From contig CM060977.1 in NCBI GenBank assembly GCA_030765065.1, positions 132,002,295 to 132,066,294 of the forward strand: a stretch of 64,000 nt of DNA, read 5' to 3'. The first letter of the stretch is position 1; each line of letters begins with the position of its first letter. Position numbers and translations under genes: made by a program. Below, in pieces: positions 1-9,104 of this stretch. The notes under the pieces were generated by a model. It saw only the letters and a program-made list of their open reading frames with translations. It did not search any database and was not told where the DNA came from. The stretch is from Deroplatys truncata (taxonomy: Eukaryota; Arthropoda; Insecta; Mantodea; Mantidae).

Positions 1-577
1 AAAATCTGTAACGAGGAAAGCAAACACAATCAACTGGTCATTCAAGATTACTTGCAGAAGAGCTTATGTTTTCTAAGAGGCCTTTAAGTCTTGTTGATAT
101 GTTGAAAGAAGAGCCGTAATCCTTCTCAGTTAACGATAGAACTATTGATGTCAACACATTCCTTACAGACACGTTCTGGCAAGAAGAACACAGTACATCG
201 AGCTTTCCCTTACTTTACTCCGCATATAAATAAAAGCAAGTGTATCTAGTCTTCTCTTACTAGCTGCAGGACGCATAAGCGCTTACTCCTGAGTTTAAAA
301 CAGCAGTTTGCCTTTATATATTGGAAGAACCACAATAAAATTATGTTTACTGCAAGCACATGCCTGAAATTAGTATGTAGAGGCTGAATTATTTGTATAT
401 TTAACACATAAGTATTGTGAAGTTTGTGGGAGGTTGCTTCTCATGTTTAAACTTGATTCGTGTAGCAGAAGGCACACACCTTTTTGATTAAATTACCGCA
501 GGTGTTTGATCGCAGATTAATACTTCAATCAACCGCACAGCTGAACTGCATTACTGATTGTTATCCAGTGAAAGCGT
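1..577. other. Unassigned AT-rich sequence
   Basis: No long open frame, terminal repeat, tRNA-like box or similarity to the other repeats of this window was seen. It may be host intergenic DNA or old transposon debris linked to the transposase remnant that follows. Confidence 0.3.
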
Positions 578-896
578 GTGAAATCTTACTCGTATATATG
601 CTCCATAATGAGAGAATCCGCAAGAATGGTACCTCTGACTTCAAACATGATAAGGAGGAACCCACTATTGCGAGTAAAAAGTCCTGTTACAGTTTTTAAT
701 GTCATTTCGGAAATAAATTCAACAATACCAATACAACAAATTGAGGTGTTCGTATCTGAACTTTCGGGTGTAAGTGTTAGAAGTGTAGGGAAATCTAGAA
801 AGGAAATTAAGACAACCGGAAAGTCCTTCCGAACCTGATATCACGGAATCAGATTCCGACAGGGAAGGAATTGAGACACTAGCGAGCACTCCGTAA
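578..896 (+). pseudogene. Transposase N-terminal (helix-turn-helix) remnant
   Basis: The frame opened at 578 ends at 838. From about residue 40 it reads VFNVISEIN, then GVSVRSVGKSRKEI and a short TGKSF stretch. This order (helical lead-in, G-V-S-x-x-S/T-V-x-x-I/S-R-K-E, then a TPGKK-like linker) is the pattern I associate with the N-terminal DNA-binding region of insect IS630/Tc1-type transposases. After a one-base shift the reading continues as EPDITESDSDREGIE and stops at 894-896. No catalytic domain follows, because the element at 909 begins almost at once. It is an isolated, frame-shifted remnant. The family assignment is from memory of the motif; an unrelated HTH protein cannot be excluded. 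Confidence 0.4.
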
Positions 897-908
897 ATCT
901 AAGTTATA

Positions 909-2197
909 CAGTGTGATTTTAAATGATGTACCCATTTTATAAAATTCGTATTTATTAAAGCAAAAATGCAACATGAACAATCTGTATAACAATGAAAAGA
1001 GGAAGTTTCAAAGGTTTTTTCGGCGGGCGTGATGGTTTTTAGAAGCGGCCGGTAGAGTGCTCCCGCAAGACCGCCATTGCGTTTCACTGTCAGTACGTAG
1101 TGAGATGGCTACTGTGGAGCACAAGGTTTTCTGTGTTGTTGAGTTCGCAAAAAGTGAGTCGCAAATTGTAGTGCAATTGGTTTACGCAATTTAAACAGAC
1201 TGGAAGTGTGTGTAAAGCACAGGCCGACCGCGTGTGTCAGAGGAGGACGTCAGACGGATTGAAGACAGTTTTGTTCGCAGTCCACGTAAGTCTACCCCTA
1301 GAGCTAGTAGAGAACTTGGAATACCCCAAACAACTGTATGGAAAGTTCTGAGACGGCGTTTGCTGTACAAGCCCTACCGATTACAACTTGTGCAGGCTCT
1401 TAAACCTAAAGACAAAGAGAAGCGTCTCGAATTTTGTGGTTATGTGCTAGGAATGATAGAGTATGACGCGTTTCTACAGCGTATCATTTTTAGCGATGAA
1501 GCGACTTTCCACCTTAGCGGAAAAGTCAACAGACACAATGTTCGCATTTGGAGTTTGCAAAATCCACATTCAACATTGCAACACGAAAGAGACTCACCGA
1601 AGGTAAACGTGTTCTGTGCCTTATCCCGTATAAAGGTTTATGGACCATTTTTCTTTGCGGAAAAAACTGTAACTGGAATAACGTACCTGGACATGTTGGA
1701 ACAATGGCTGTTCCCTCAAATTATAGAAGATTCACAGGACCTCATTTTCCAACAGGATGGAGCTCCGCCCCATTGGCACAGCGATGTACGAGGCTTTTTG
1801 AATGAATCCCTTCCTCAGCGCTGGATAGGTCGCAGGGTAAATGAAGACCTGGCTCTACGCTTCTGGCCATCGAGATCTCCTGATCTCACCCCATGTGACT
1901 ATTTCTTAAGGAAGCTATTTACGTCCCGCATCTACCGCAACTCTGGACGACCTGCGGAACCGTGTCACTGCTGCCGTGCACTCAGTAACAGAAGATACGC
2001 TTGCTTGTGTGTGGGACAAGTTTGGCTATCGCGTAGATGTTTGCCGTGCAGCAAACGGTGGACACATTGAACATTTATAATGTATTAAACAAAACTTTGA
2101 AAACTCCTCTGTTTATTGGTATAAAGATGGTTCATGTTGGATTTGTACTTTAATAAATACGAATTTTATAAAACGTGTCCATCATTTAAAATCATCG
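909..2197 (+). mobile_element. Tc1/mariner-superfamily element with imperfect ~50-bp TIRs
   Basis: The left terminus (909-960) and the reverse complement of the right terminus (2148-2197) share GATTTTAAATGATG and, further in, TTTTATAAAATTCGTATTTA. A TA dinucleotide lies immediately outside each end (907-908, 2198-2199), the target duplication of the superfamily. The length of 1289 bp is normal for an autonomous Tc1/mariner element. It carries the transposase pseudogene at 1105-2080. It is non-functional because the frame is broken at least three times. Confidence 0.8.
1105..2080 (+). pseudogene. Transposase pseudogene (DUF4817-type N-terminus, DDE domain)
   Basis: The ATG at 1105 opens MATVEHKVFCVVEFAKSES, an N-terminus typical of a large arthropod transposase group annotated with DUF4817. 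The frame stops soon after, continues in another frame as TQFKQTGSVC, and then shifts again into GRPRVSEEDVRR, the GRPR hinge and second HTH. From there it runs open to 2070. The catalytic domain shows IIFSDEATFHL (first Asp), FQQDGAPPHW (second Asp) and SRSPDLTPCDYF (likely third acidic residue). A further shift near 1915-1930 moves the true C-terminus into another frame, reading LDDLRNRVTAAV and ending GHIEHL with a stop at 2078-2080. About 46 residues separate the last two acidic residues, longer than the 34-39 of classical Tc1 and mariner. The role would have been cut-and-paste transposition; this copy is dead. Confidence 0.75.
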
Positions 2198-2199
2198 TA

Positions 2200-2481
2200 T
2201 ATATTAATAAAACTTTATAATGGCATCCTTACGACACTTCATTTGTATGAGTGCATGTTCTTACAATTCCGTTGGTTCCACGGTCTTTGCGTGGTAGGAA
2301 ATGCGCACAGCTTTAGCCAATCAGGGAAAGAAAGTTTAGGAACCTGCTTTTTGGATTGCTAACTTCAAAATGAAATGCTCTTCATGAAAAGATTATCCAC
2401 TGTTCTGGAACGTCGGTAAATTTCATTAGGCGCAAGCGATATTTGTATAAGCGGGTTTACAGTGTAAATTCACAGCGTCTT
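2200..2481. other. Unassigned sequence
   Basis: No terminal repeat or coding frame was seen. The last part (about 2440-2481) shows weak inverted similarity to sequence just outside the RepB arm near 5425, so the RepB unit may begin earlier than annotated. Confidence 0.25.
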
Positions 2482-2765
2482 AACTGTACACCGGCTTCCG
2501 TTTATGCCGTCCCGGCAGCCACTGGCCTGCACATGTATAGCAATTAGGAGGTGCGTGTATCTGTTTACTTTTTCGTGCATGCAGTGACGTCCTGTTTTAC
2601 ATTCGCAGTTCGATTATTCACATATGAATATATAGCAATAGCTTTACATTTCAACAGTTCCAACAATCATGTTAAAGTAATATATAACTAAATAAAACCA
2701 TGTTCTGCACAATGTCTCCACGAAAAAGTGATTTTTAATGGCAACTTAATGTAAAACTGAAATAT
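2482..2765 (+). repeat. RepB, left arm of a large inverted repeat
   Basis: This stretch is repeated in inverted orientation at about 5155-5425. Matching landmarks in order are a CGGCTTCCGTTTATGCCGTC-like block, GTGCGTGTATCTGTTTACC/T, GTCCTGTTTTAC, CATATGAATATA, AGCAATAGCTTTAC, AAATAAAACC and a terminal AATGTAAAAC. The two arms flank about 2.4 kb that is mostly RepA. No protein is encoded. Confidence 0.6.
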
Positions 2766-2767
2766 AT

Positions 2768-3356
2768 TATTTTAACTTTATCTACTACGTATAGTAAGTA
2801 GGGGAACTGTTGCATTCAACCCAAAAATTCAATACCGAGATTCCACGGAAATACATGCTTTGAGGTGCTCTGAATCCAACCAAAGCACTTTTGGAAACAT
2901 GTCCATCGATGTGTCTGTGAACAGCATAACTCAAAAACTAAAAGTCGGATAGATACCAAACTTGGTATTTGAGTTTAGTAATTTCCAGGGTATAACACGA
3001 AGATTTTCAAGAAAATCGCCCCACCCCAGAACTATCTTTACGTGGGACATTTTTTTTCGAAAATTTTGATTTTCTCAAAAATGGCTCTAAAGATTTTGAT
3101 TAAAATATCATATATTTAAGACACTTTTATGACAAATGAAATGTATATCTTGAATTTTCTGGGTATGTCCCCAAAAGTCCTCTTCATTCTGAATCACTTT
3201 CGCATCACTGGTAAACTGTAAGAGATAGATAACATTTTACTACATAAAAATGTAGATCTCGTTAAAATACACAATTTATGTCATATACACTTTTTTGTCG
3301 AGTGACCCATTTCCGAGACATTCCTTGTTATTTGTTTGAATTTTCCAATACTTATA
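2768..3356 (+). repeat. RepA copy 1 (5' two thirds only)
   Basis: It starts with a degraded form of the RepA 5' signature ACTTTCTCTACTACGTATAG. It follows the family order: AAAAATTCGATACCGAGATT block, TGTGAACAGCATAACTCA, AAACACCAAACTTGGTATTT and TTTTCAAGAAAATC. It breaks off at TTTTCCAATACTTATA, where copy 2 begins, so copies 1 and 2 lie head to tail. It is among the more diverged copies and is non-coding. Confidence 0.75.
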
Positions 3357-4577
3357 TTTTTACTTTCTCTACTACTGAATAGTAAGTAGCGGAAGTATTG
3401 TATTCCACTCAAAAATTCGATACCGAGATTTCACCGGAAATATATGTTTTGAGACCCCCTGAGTCCAAAAAAAGTATCTTTGGAAACATGTCCGTGTGTG
3501 TGACTGTGAACAGCATAACTCAGAAACGAATAATCGGATAAACACCAAACTTGGTATTTAGGTTCAGTATCTTCCAGAGATGCGACACGGAGGTTTTCAA
3601 GAAAATCCCCACCCCAGATTACCCTTTACATGGATCAGTTTTCGAAAATTTTAATTTTCTCAAAAATGTCTATAACGATTTTGATTAAAATATAATATAT
3701 TTAAGATACTTTCATGACAAATAAAATGTATATCCTGAATTCTCTGGGAATGTCTCCAAAAGTCTTCTTCATTGTGAACGACTTTTGCATAACTGGTAAA
3801 CCATAAGAGATAGACAAAATTTTACTACACAAAAAAATGTAGATCGCGTTAAAATATACAATTTATGTCATATACCTTTTTTGTTGAGAACCATTTTCGA
3901 GATATTGCTTGTTATTCCCTTAAATTTTCCAATACTTGTACTTTTTCTCAAATGGGAATTGGTTATTCATTTTTTCCCTGGTAATGCAAAGAGAATGGAA
4001 TACTCCGCATAACATTCATTCATTCATTATCTGTTTACCCTCCTCTTATGTAGGACTTACACTCCCCAGGACTTACAAGCGGGTGCCTGGGGTCAGAGGC
4101 CCGTCGAGGAGCAGACACTCATGGATCAGACAGAGCATCCAGGATGGGTGATCAGCCCGATGCCTGGTATGGGATGAAGGAAGTAGATGAAACGAAATGT
4201 TCGTGAAATGGATGAAAGGAAAGGTGATGATGGAGCAGTTGGTGGAATGAATGGCGGGGGAAACCGGAGAACCTGGAGAAAACCCGCCCAGACGCCGCTT
4301 CGTCCACCACAAATCCCACATGCAGGTTCCTGGGATGGAACCCGGGCCGCCTCGGCGGTCTAACCACTCGGCCACGGCGCCGCCTTCTCCGCATAACAAC
4401 CAGCTCTTAATATATTTGACTATCGCTTAAAGCCTACCAATTCCCCTTGGATCTACAAGAAAATTAGCAATAAGATTAACATTTCGATATCTCGATTAAC
4501 ATGAAGCTTATGGTGAATAAGCGTTTGTAAAAATAATTTGTACAAGAGTAGAGAAAGTCAAGTGAGTGTAACACATC
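3357..4577 (+). repeat. RepA copy 2 (complete, split by a SINE)
   Basis: It runs from ACTTTCTCTACTACTGAATA to the 3' signature GTAGAGAAAGTCAAGTGAG followed by ACACATCAGA and a T-run. The insertion at 4015-4398 is a SINE plus one copy of its target duplication. Without it the element is about 840 bp, like the other full copies. T-runs lie at both ends. No protein is encoded. Confidence 0.8.
4015..4386 (-). mobile_element. tRNA-derived SINE with perfect 12-bp target duplication
   Basis: Read on the minus strand from 4386, the head contains a perfect A box TGGCCGAGTGG and then a B box GGGTTCCATCCC, at tRNA-like spacing (Ser/Leu-like A box). A unique body and a short tail of TGAA/ATGA repeats follow (CATTCATTCATTCATT on the plus strand near 4013-4028). 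CTCCGCATAACA is duplicated at 4003-4014 and 4387-4398. The empty site exists in other RepA copies as GAATACTCCACATAGCAACC, which confirms the boundaries. SINEs use LINE reverse transcriptase in trans. Both promoter boxes are intact. Confidence 0.85.
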
Positions 4578-4579
4578 AG

Positions 4580-4825
4580 AATTTTTTTTTGTCCTGGTAA
4601 TGCAAAGAGAATGGAATACTCCACATAGCAACCAGCTCTTAAAATATTTGACTATCGCTTAGAGCCTACCAATTCCCCTTGCGTCTAGAAGAAAATTAGT
4701 AATAAGATAGCTTTTGCAAATCTTTATCTCAATTGACATGAAGTAGATGGAAAATAAGCGTTTATAAAAATAGTTTGTACAAGAGTAGAGAAAGTCATGT
4801 GAGTGCAATACATAAGATTTTTTTT
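4580..4825 (+). repeat. RepA copy 3 (3' end only)
   Basis: It begins at GTCCTGGTAATGCAAAGAGA, repeats the 3' part of copy 2 (ACTCCACATAGCAACCAG, then CTACAAGAAAATTAG) and ends in the AGAGTAGAGAAAGTCATGTG signature, then a T-run. It lies directly behind copy 2, so the locus has three RepA segments in a row. Confidence 0.75.
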
Positions 4826-5425
4826 ACTCTCAAAGGGGACACATTTACTAAGCATTATTGAAATCATTTGTCCAATCTAAGTATATAACTAAATAAAACA
4901 CTTTTCTCCATGAAAAAGTATTATTAATGACAATATAATGTAAAACCGAAGTAAATATACCTTTTATTTTCAAAGAGGACACATTTACTAGACATTATTT
5001 ACTCTAAACGCATATATTCCCGCATTTCATGACTGTTCCTGAGGAAAAGTGATTCAGTGCCAAGGCGGCTAATTTATTGGACAAGAATGCAGATTGAACT
5101 AATTATTAAAATGTCTAGTAAATGTATCCCATTTCAGAGTAAAATGTACGTATATGAGTTTTACATTATGTTGGAGAAATTGTGCAAAATAGGGTTTTAT
5201 TTAATCGTGGTTATATGTAAGTGATGACGAGTAAAGCTATTGCTCAAAGTTGTATATTCATATGAGAATAATCTAGAACTGCACACGTAAAACAGGACAC
5301 CACTGAATGCGCGAAAAGGTAAACAGATACACGCATCTTCTCCTTTTTGTATAAGGTTAGTAGATTGTCTCCCAAAGCTGCGGGGACGGCATAAATGGAA
5401 GCCAGTGTACAACACTGCAAGGCGG
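4826..5425. repeat. RepB, internal copy and right (inverted) arm
   Basis: The part at about 4860-5012 repeats the inner half of the left RepB arm in the same orientation (TATATAACTAAATAAAAC, AATATAATGTAAAACCGA) and adds GAGGACACATTTACTAGACA. From about 5094 the same blocks return inverted: TGTCTAGTAAATGTATCCC, GTTTTACATTATG, AAAATAGGGTTTTATTTAA, and outward to GGACGGCATAAATGGAAGCC. The result is a short palindrome with a spacer of about 80 bp inside a larger inverted repeat pairing with 2482-2765. It resembles a foldback-type non-autonomous DNA element. No ORF or TSD was established. Confidence 0.5.
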
Positions 5426-5792
5426 AGCATGCTTGTTATTGGGTTTTGCACTGACCAGCTCTTCCCGCCATCAAGTTTTACGTCTCCTTTAGCTCGAATT
5501 GCATAGTCCTAACTGCTTACTGGATTGTCACACAGGAAGTGTGGACAGGGACTCAGCTAAACGGTTTCTATGCTGGGAGGGGGCGTGGGAACCGGTGCTC
5601 CGTCCAGTCATTCAAACTGCGCGCGCTACACTGAAGCAGCGATATCCACCTGGACCGCATGATCAGTTGCCGTTAAGGGTTCCAGCTCCAATTTCGCATC
5701 TGGAAGTTAAAACTGTCAGCTGATGTTTTGGTTATTGTGTTTTTATACTACATCGCTTCTGTCACAAGAATTTCAGGGCTGATTCCGGAATG
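5426..5792. other. Unassigned sequence flanking the LTR retrotransposon
   Basis: Moderately GC-rich (GCTGGGAGGGGGCGTGGGAA near 5572). It has an open frame of 74 codons at 5499-5723 on the plus strand without recognisable motifs. It ends with the AAGG target site of the retrotransposon at 5793-5796. Confidence 0.25.
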
Positions 5793-5796
5793 AAGG

Positions 5797-6926
5797 TGTA
5801 GTAGTAATATTGCTTACGTAATATGTTTACATAATTTATTAGAACTTGAAAATCTTATATTGTGCTGCTTTTGTTTTGTTTGGTTTCATAACTTTAACTG
5901 CCCCACGTATAGGAGTCAATTTATAATAACATTATTGTAGCCCCACGTTATGGTAGCCAATTTGCGACGGTATTACTTATAATGTTTGTTTACATCACGT
6001 GTGTTGAAGCCATCTTGCGACGTCATTCATTTGTTCGGTTTGTAGCTCCATCTTGTGTTAGCAATTTGCATCAGTGTTAGCTTTTGTTTGATTTCATTTC
6101 AAATGTCCTCCGGCTAGCTATTATCTTATCTTGGGTCGAACATGTGTCTTGATCAGGGTTGTGTAAACGGAAAGGAATCTTTTATCCAAAAAGAACACTG
6201 ATGAAGAAATTTGTTTTATAATTTTTATTGTCGAACACGTTCACTATCACTTTTACATATTGATCTAGATACTCGCCAAACTGAAACTGTTATAATAACT
6301 TCTTACTGATCACTTTTAATCAACGTACTTCAATCTTTTGTATAATTAACTTTACCATACTTTAGATCTTTCATAATTCTGCTGCGCGTAACTTGTGAAT
6401 CTATATCCGATGTATGACGAACTGACTGACTGAAGATGACGTGTAGTGTACACAGATTTTTGATGAACTGCACTAAATACGACGTGTAATGTATGAATGC
6501 TTTCGGCGAACTGAAGGACTGACTGACTTTACCTCTAACTTGGCTTCTATTTATAATCCTGCATCCAGATACGCCTAAAGATTATAACTGAACTGCAATT
6601 GGCTAATAAAACGCGCCAAAATTAGCGTCTATTTAAATATCCAATGAAAATTATGAATACATATGCTTTAGGGAAACATTCCAGAAGTTTCTACCGAAAA
6701 ACGCGCCAACATTACGTAACTTCCTCGTTTCCAATAATGATAAACAGCTCACCCCCTTGCTGCATTATTGCGCTATTATTGACAGTTTCAGTAAAGCCTT
6801 ATAAATTTACTTTCCAACAATATTTACAATCAATAAACATCTGAAATCAATGTCACATAAAAATGCATATTCATATTACAATCATTATTTACATTTAAGT
6901 AATTTGTGATACAAATTACTGCATCA
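5797..6926 (-). repeat. 3' LTR of the retrotransposon
   Basis: It has 1130 bp, nearly identical to the 5' LTR from about 6110 to 6926, but differs by indels in the 5797-6110 part (U5 side). It has two PBS-like echoes, CCCCACGTATAGGAGTCAAT at 5901 and CCCCACGTTATGGTAGCCAA at 5941, where the other LTR has one. A 66-codon frame inside it is repeated in the other LTR and is only a by-product of the duplication. Confidence 0.85.
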
Positions 6927-6940
6927 TATACCCCACTAGA
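6927..6940 (-). other. Candidate polypurine tract region
   Basis: On the minus strand the bases just before the 3' LTR read AGTGGGGTATA. The G-rich stretch sits where second-strand priming of an LTR retrotransposon is expected. It is short and interrupted by TATA, so the exact primer is uncertain. Confidence 0.45.
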
Positions 6941-7644
6941 AACATAATTATAAACATTTACAACTTGTTTGGAAATTTTATAATTGTGTTTTTAGTCTCC
7001 TAAATCTTGGAACACACGCTATCACTTTCACTTAACACTTCACACGTATTTAACACACGACATGTTTTTTTTTTATCTCGCCACTACTTACTGGCTCTGG
7101 TTTAATTAATTTAGATATTAATCTGACATCACAAAAAATTTTTATAGCAAATACTGTACCCTGAATTATTTAATTACTGTTACCAAATTGTTTACTTTCT
7201 TAAGTTGTTGACAAAAATTTATACATTTAAGATTTTTGTAATTGTTTAACATTTTTACCAAAATATTCACCCTCTACACAAATATTTACATCTCTTAAAT
7301 CTAGGCACTGTTTCACATGTTCTATTTGCTACATAAATATTTGTTTTTTAATTATATTTACCAATTTTTGTTATTTTGTACTTTATCTTAACAATACTCT
7401 TGGAATAGTATTTACTACTTTTGCTTTAATATCATATTAAGTTTCAATCTTTACATTCTTAATTTCAAATACTGTTACAGTTACAAAAAAATTTTTTTTT
7501 AAATATTTATTTCTTTTTTCTTTTTCTTTTTTGTTTGTTTCTCTTTTCAAATGACATATAAATAATTAACCCTCTTACGTTCCAATACATTTCTCTGCAA
7601 GTCATCTTTTACTATCCAGCATTTACTTTACATCTCATTGCTAT
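6941..7644. other. AT-rich non-coding 3' interior of the retrotransposon
   Basis: A very AT-rich stretch between the Gag stop and the 3' LTR, with T-runs and CT-rich tracts near 7500-7550. An autonomous element would carry pol here. No RT motif (YADD/YVDD) or zinc-finger/DDE motif was seen in any frame, so pol is missing rather than merely frameshifted. Confidence 0.6.
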
Positions 7645-8718
7645 TTACCCTCCTGGATCAAATTGTGTGTGGCTAAACATTACTCGTAGCCGTATCCTAA
7701 CCTTCAAATTTTTGTTCATGAATAACCTCTTGTATTCATAAGAAATTTTATCACATGATAACATTTGAAAACAATCTAAAGTTTCCTGAACAACACATCT
7801 TTTAACAACTGCCATTTTCAATTCTTCTACTATCTCTTTAATTTGAGAATACTCTGACAAATCTGTCATAAGCTGTACTGGACTGGAGTTTTCATTTTGA
7901 ACATCTTGGTACAATTTATTTCTTTGCATTACTGACTCCTTCTGTATTTCTGATATATCCCCTCTGAAATTAACCTGCGTCTGATTCACATCTACATTCA
8001 TAACCTCTTTCATCTCTCTTATCTCACTTGAAATGTTACTCGTTCTACTACCTGACTCTGTACATTCTAAATCAACATGTTCATTTTTAGTATTAACCTC
8101 ACTTTCTTTGTTATCTCTTTCCCTGCTCATGTCTAGCATTTTCTTTGAAACTTCTCCTATCTCACCTGCTATTACTTCCTCATTTTCATCTCTCATTTTT
8201 GGCATACTACTATCTAGCTTCATAACTTTCTTTTCAAGTTCTTCACTGCTGTGATCTACTTTTTGCTCTAATATCTCATTACTCCTACCAATATTTTCAA
8301 TTGATTTCCTGTTTTGTTCTAAGCTCTTACCAATATCTTCCCTCAATTTCCTATGACTCCTTTGCATATCTTCCCTGTTTTGATCTATTTTCTTACTAAG
8401 ATCTTCCCTGTTTTGATCTATTTTCTTACTAAGATTCTTTTGCATATCTTCCCTGTTTTGATCTATTTTCTTTTCTATATTCTCATTCAAATTTTTCAGC
8501 ATTTCCATAATCATACTAGTATCAAGATTAACATTTCCTGCTATTCTATTCTGACTTTCTGAACTAACATTACCACCCTCAAATCCTAAAAAGTTTGGGC
8601 TATTTTCTGTAACCTGTATTGAATTACAGCTAACTGTTACATTATCTCCATCCATAATTATTTCTTCTGTATTATTAGTAGCCATTGTTTTCTTTATCCT
8701 ACCACTCCTTAAGTACAT
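7645..8718 (-). CDS. Gag-like coiled-coil protein of a non-autonomous LTR retrotransposon
   Basis: This 357-residue frame is uninterrupted and starts at an ATG (8716-8718) giving MYLRSGRIKK, an opening seen in many Ty3/gypsy Gag proteins. Residues of about 75-160 form a coiled coil built from near-exact repeats of SKKIDQNRED; the DNA there is a tandem repeat of about 33-36 bp (roughly 8350-8480). The region up to about residue 250 is also Glu/Lys-rich and helical in character, and the last 60 residues are more hydrophobic, ending FDPGG. There is no CCHC zinc knuckle, protease or RT. The expected role is particle assembly and packaging of the element RNA in the cytoplasm (inferred). It is the only long intact frame in the window. 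A non-structural coiled-coil protein is an alternative. Confidence 0.7.
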   Translation of the reverse strand: MYLRSGRIKKTMATNNTEEIIMDGDNVTVSCNSIQVTENSPNFLGFEGGNVSSESQNRIAGNVNLDTSMIMEMLKNLNENIEKKIDQNREDMQKNLSKKIDQNREDLSKKIDQNREDMQRSHRKLREDIGKSLEQNRKSIENIGRSNEILEQKVDHSSEELEKKVMKLDSSMPKMRDENEEVIAGEIGEVSKKMLDMSRERDNKESEVNTKNEHVDLECTESGSRTSNISSEIREMKEVMNVDVNQTQVNFRGDISEIQKESVMQRNKLYQDVQNENSSPVQLMTDLSEYSQIKEIVEELKMAVVKRCVVQETLDCFQMLSCDKISYEYKRLFMNKNLKVRIRLRVMFSHTQFDPGG

Positions 8719-9081
8719 TTGAAGGTTACAATTTTGTTTTCTAAAAAAAATTACGATACTCTGACCTTTGTGATGCTGTGTGTTGCTGTTACTTTGATGT
8801 CCAGCTTCCTGCCCCTCTCTCCTAGGTTATATGTCGCTTCTGCGTTGTGTTATGATGAATCTACGTTGTCTCGATGTTTTTGTAGTTGAATTACCCTGTT
8901 GCCTTGTAATCTCGGAATTACGATGTCCAATCATCCGTGTAGTCTGTCGTTCCTTTTGTTGTTTCTGGAATCTGCGTCTTGTAGTTCAGTTCACTTCTCC
9001 ATTCGCCCCTTTGGTCATCTCACTTCTTCCTGGTTAATTCTGACCCTTTCCTGGTCATCGTGTTCCTTTCCTGGTTACTCT

Positions 9082-9101
9082 GCCCTACGTTCTGGGTGCC
9101 A
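9082..9101 (-). other. Primer binding site (PBS)
   Basis: On the minus strand the sequence is TGGCACCCAGAACGTAGGGC, beginning 3 bases (AAT) after the LTR end. TGG complements the CCA tail of a tRNA, and the form resembles the TGGCGCCCAACGTGGGGC-type PBS of arthropod gypsy-like elements. The primer tRNA was not determined. Confidence 0.75.
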
Positions 9102-9104
9102 ATT

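Noticed and set aside
899-1087. 62-codon minus-strand frame at the left end of the first transposon
   Set aside because: It overlaps the TIR and 5' region of the element and has no motif.
4073-4399. 108-codon minus-strand frame
   Set aside because: It runs through the tRNA-derived SINE including its A and B boxes; a non-coding RNA gene, not a protein.
8033-8562. Plus-strand frames rich in Leu/Ser/Phe opposite the Gag ORF
   Set aside because: Antisense shadows of the coiled-coil coding sequence.
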